Source: Streptomyces mutabilis (lineage in GTDB: Bacteria; Actinomycetota; Actinomycetes; Streptomycetales; Streptomycetaceae). From it: DNA of 64,000 nt. The notes beneath the pieces were generated by a model. That model was not told the origin of the DNA. It worked only from the letters and a program-made list of their open reading frames with translations, and made no database searches. The DNA lies in contig NZ_BMTT01000001.1 of NCBI RefSeq assembly GCF_014649815.1, positions 310,001 through 374,000 of the forward strand. The letters are read 5' to 3'. Shown piece by piece: positions 63,385-64,000 of this stretch (positions are counted from its first letter, which is position 1; each line of letters opens with the position of its first letter). The position numbers and the translations under genes are program-made.

Positions 63385-64000
63385 GTGGAACGTCGTACCC
63401 TCCTGCGCACGGCCGTCGTCGGCGGCTCGGCCGTGCTCGGCGGAGCCCTGTGGCGCGGTGCCGCGCACGCCGCCCCCGCCCAGCCCGGCGGCGGCCCGTA
63501 CGGGGCGCTCGGAGCACCCGACGCCAACGGCATCCGGCTGCCCGCCGGCTTCACCAGCAGGGTGATCGCCCGTTCCGGCCAGAGGGTCGCGGGCACCTCG
63601 TACACCTGGCACAACGCCCCGGACGGCGGCGCCTGTTACGCGGACGGCCCGGGCTGGATCTACGTGTCCAACTCGGAGATCAACCCCTCCGGCGGGGCGA
63701 GCGCGGTGAAGTTCTCGGCCACGGGGACGATCACGTCGGCGTACCGGGTGCTCTCGGGCACCCGGCAGAACTGCGCGGGCGGCAGGACGCCGTGGAACAC
63801 CTGGCTGTCCTGTGAGGAGGTGGACCGCGGCTACGTCTACGAGACCGACCCGTGGGGCGTGAAGGCCGCGGTGCGGCGGGACGCCATGGGCCGCTTCAAG
63901 CACGAGGCGGCGGCGGCCGATCCGGTCCGCGAGGTCGTCTACTTGACGGAGGACGTCAGCGACGGCTGCTTCTACCGCTTCCGCCCCACGACCTGGGGCG
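63385..64000 (+). CDS. Secreted PhoX/DUF839-like protein, cut by window end
   Basis: At least 205 residues. A Tat-type signal (RRTLLRTAVVGGSAVLGGAL) is followed by the DUF839/PhoX phosphatase-like start: FTSRVIARSGQRVAGTSYTWHNAPDGGACYADGPGWIYVSNSEI and CAGGRTPWNTWLSCEE. GTG 63385 has CGGAGG upstream. The gene continues past 64000, so its 3' end is missing. Confidence 0.8.
   Translation, partial: MERRTLLRTAVVGGSAVLGGALWRGAAHAAPAQPGGGPYGALGAPDANGIRLPAGFTSRVIARSGQRVAGTSYTWHNAPDGGACYADGPGWIYVSNSEINPSGGASAVKFSATGTITSAYRVLSGTRQNCAGGRTPWNTWLSCEEVDRGYVYETDPWGVKAAVRRDAMGRFKHEAAAADPVREVVYLTEDVSDGCFYRFRPTTWG

Noticed and set aside
1-64000. CRISPR array or rRNA operon
   Set aside because: No regularly spaced direct repeats with unique spacers and no rRNA-like segments were seen.

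Overview
The window is high-GC actinobacterial chromosome, almost certainly Streptomyces. The right half (from about 36.5 kb) has the gene content and order expected around hrdA and dnaG in Streptomyces: an ABC exporter pair, a HrdA-type sigma factor, DnaG primase, dGTPase, assimilatory nitrate reductase and NirBD nitrite reductase. The left half is an integrated mobile element. It ends beside a CAT-anticodon tRNA gene (36493-36566) with a tyrosine integrase and excisionase next to it. No second att copy is visible, so the element probably runs off the left edge.

Left to right, positions 1-17.1 kb are a defence and DNA-modification block: a GNAT acetyltransferase; a fusion of an Mrr-like nuclease with a STAND-type NTPase; a Dnd-associated putative methyltransferase; the complete phosphorothioation set dndA (divergent) and dndBCDE; an operon of sigma-like protein, GIY-YIG nuclease and GHKL ATPase; and a two-gene operon of a second DGQHR-motif protein and an HNH endonuclease. 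The known Dnd restriction partners DndFGH are absent from the window, so the last two operons are the best candidates for an undescribed phosphorothioate-linked or stand-alone defence system.

From 17.2 to 31.4 kb lies a phage head and packaging module read leftwards: ParB, DUF488, a fused DNA-methylase/Mom-like protein, a second ParB-like protein, small and large terminase, portal, scaffold, decoration protein and a gpE-type major capsid protein. No tail, tape-measure or lysis genes are seen. It is therefore either a degraded prophage or a capsid-forming, satellite-like element. A nitrilase fold protein lacking its catalytic Cys and a small membrane protein are inserted on the opposite strand.

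From 31.6 to 36.4 kb is the element's control and integration module: HTH regulator, MAB_1171c-like membrane protein, a recombinase C-terminal-domain protein without a catalytic domain, Xis and Int. After the tRNAs (CAT, then two tandem tRNA-Asn) comes core genome. The nitrate/nitrite genes form a scattered regulon: nasA and the nir operon share a nearly identical GTAAC-containing leader ending at the start codon, and a CbiX-type chelatase for siroheme lies upstream of nasA. The window closes with a sortase F pair, a TSUP permease and two Tat/Sec-exported proteins, the last cut by the window end.
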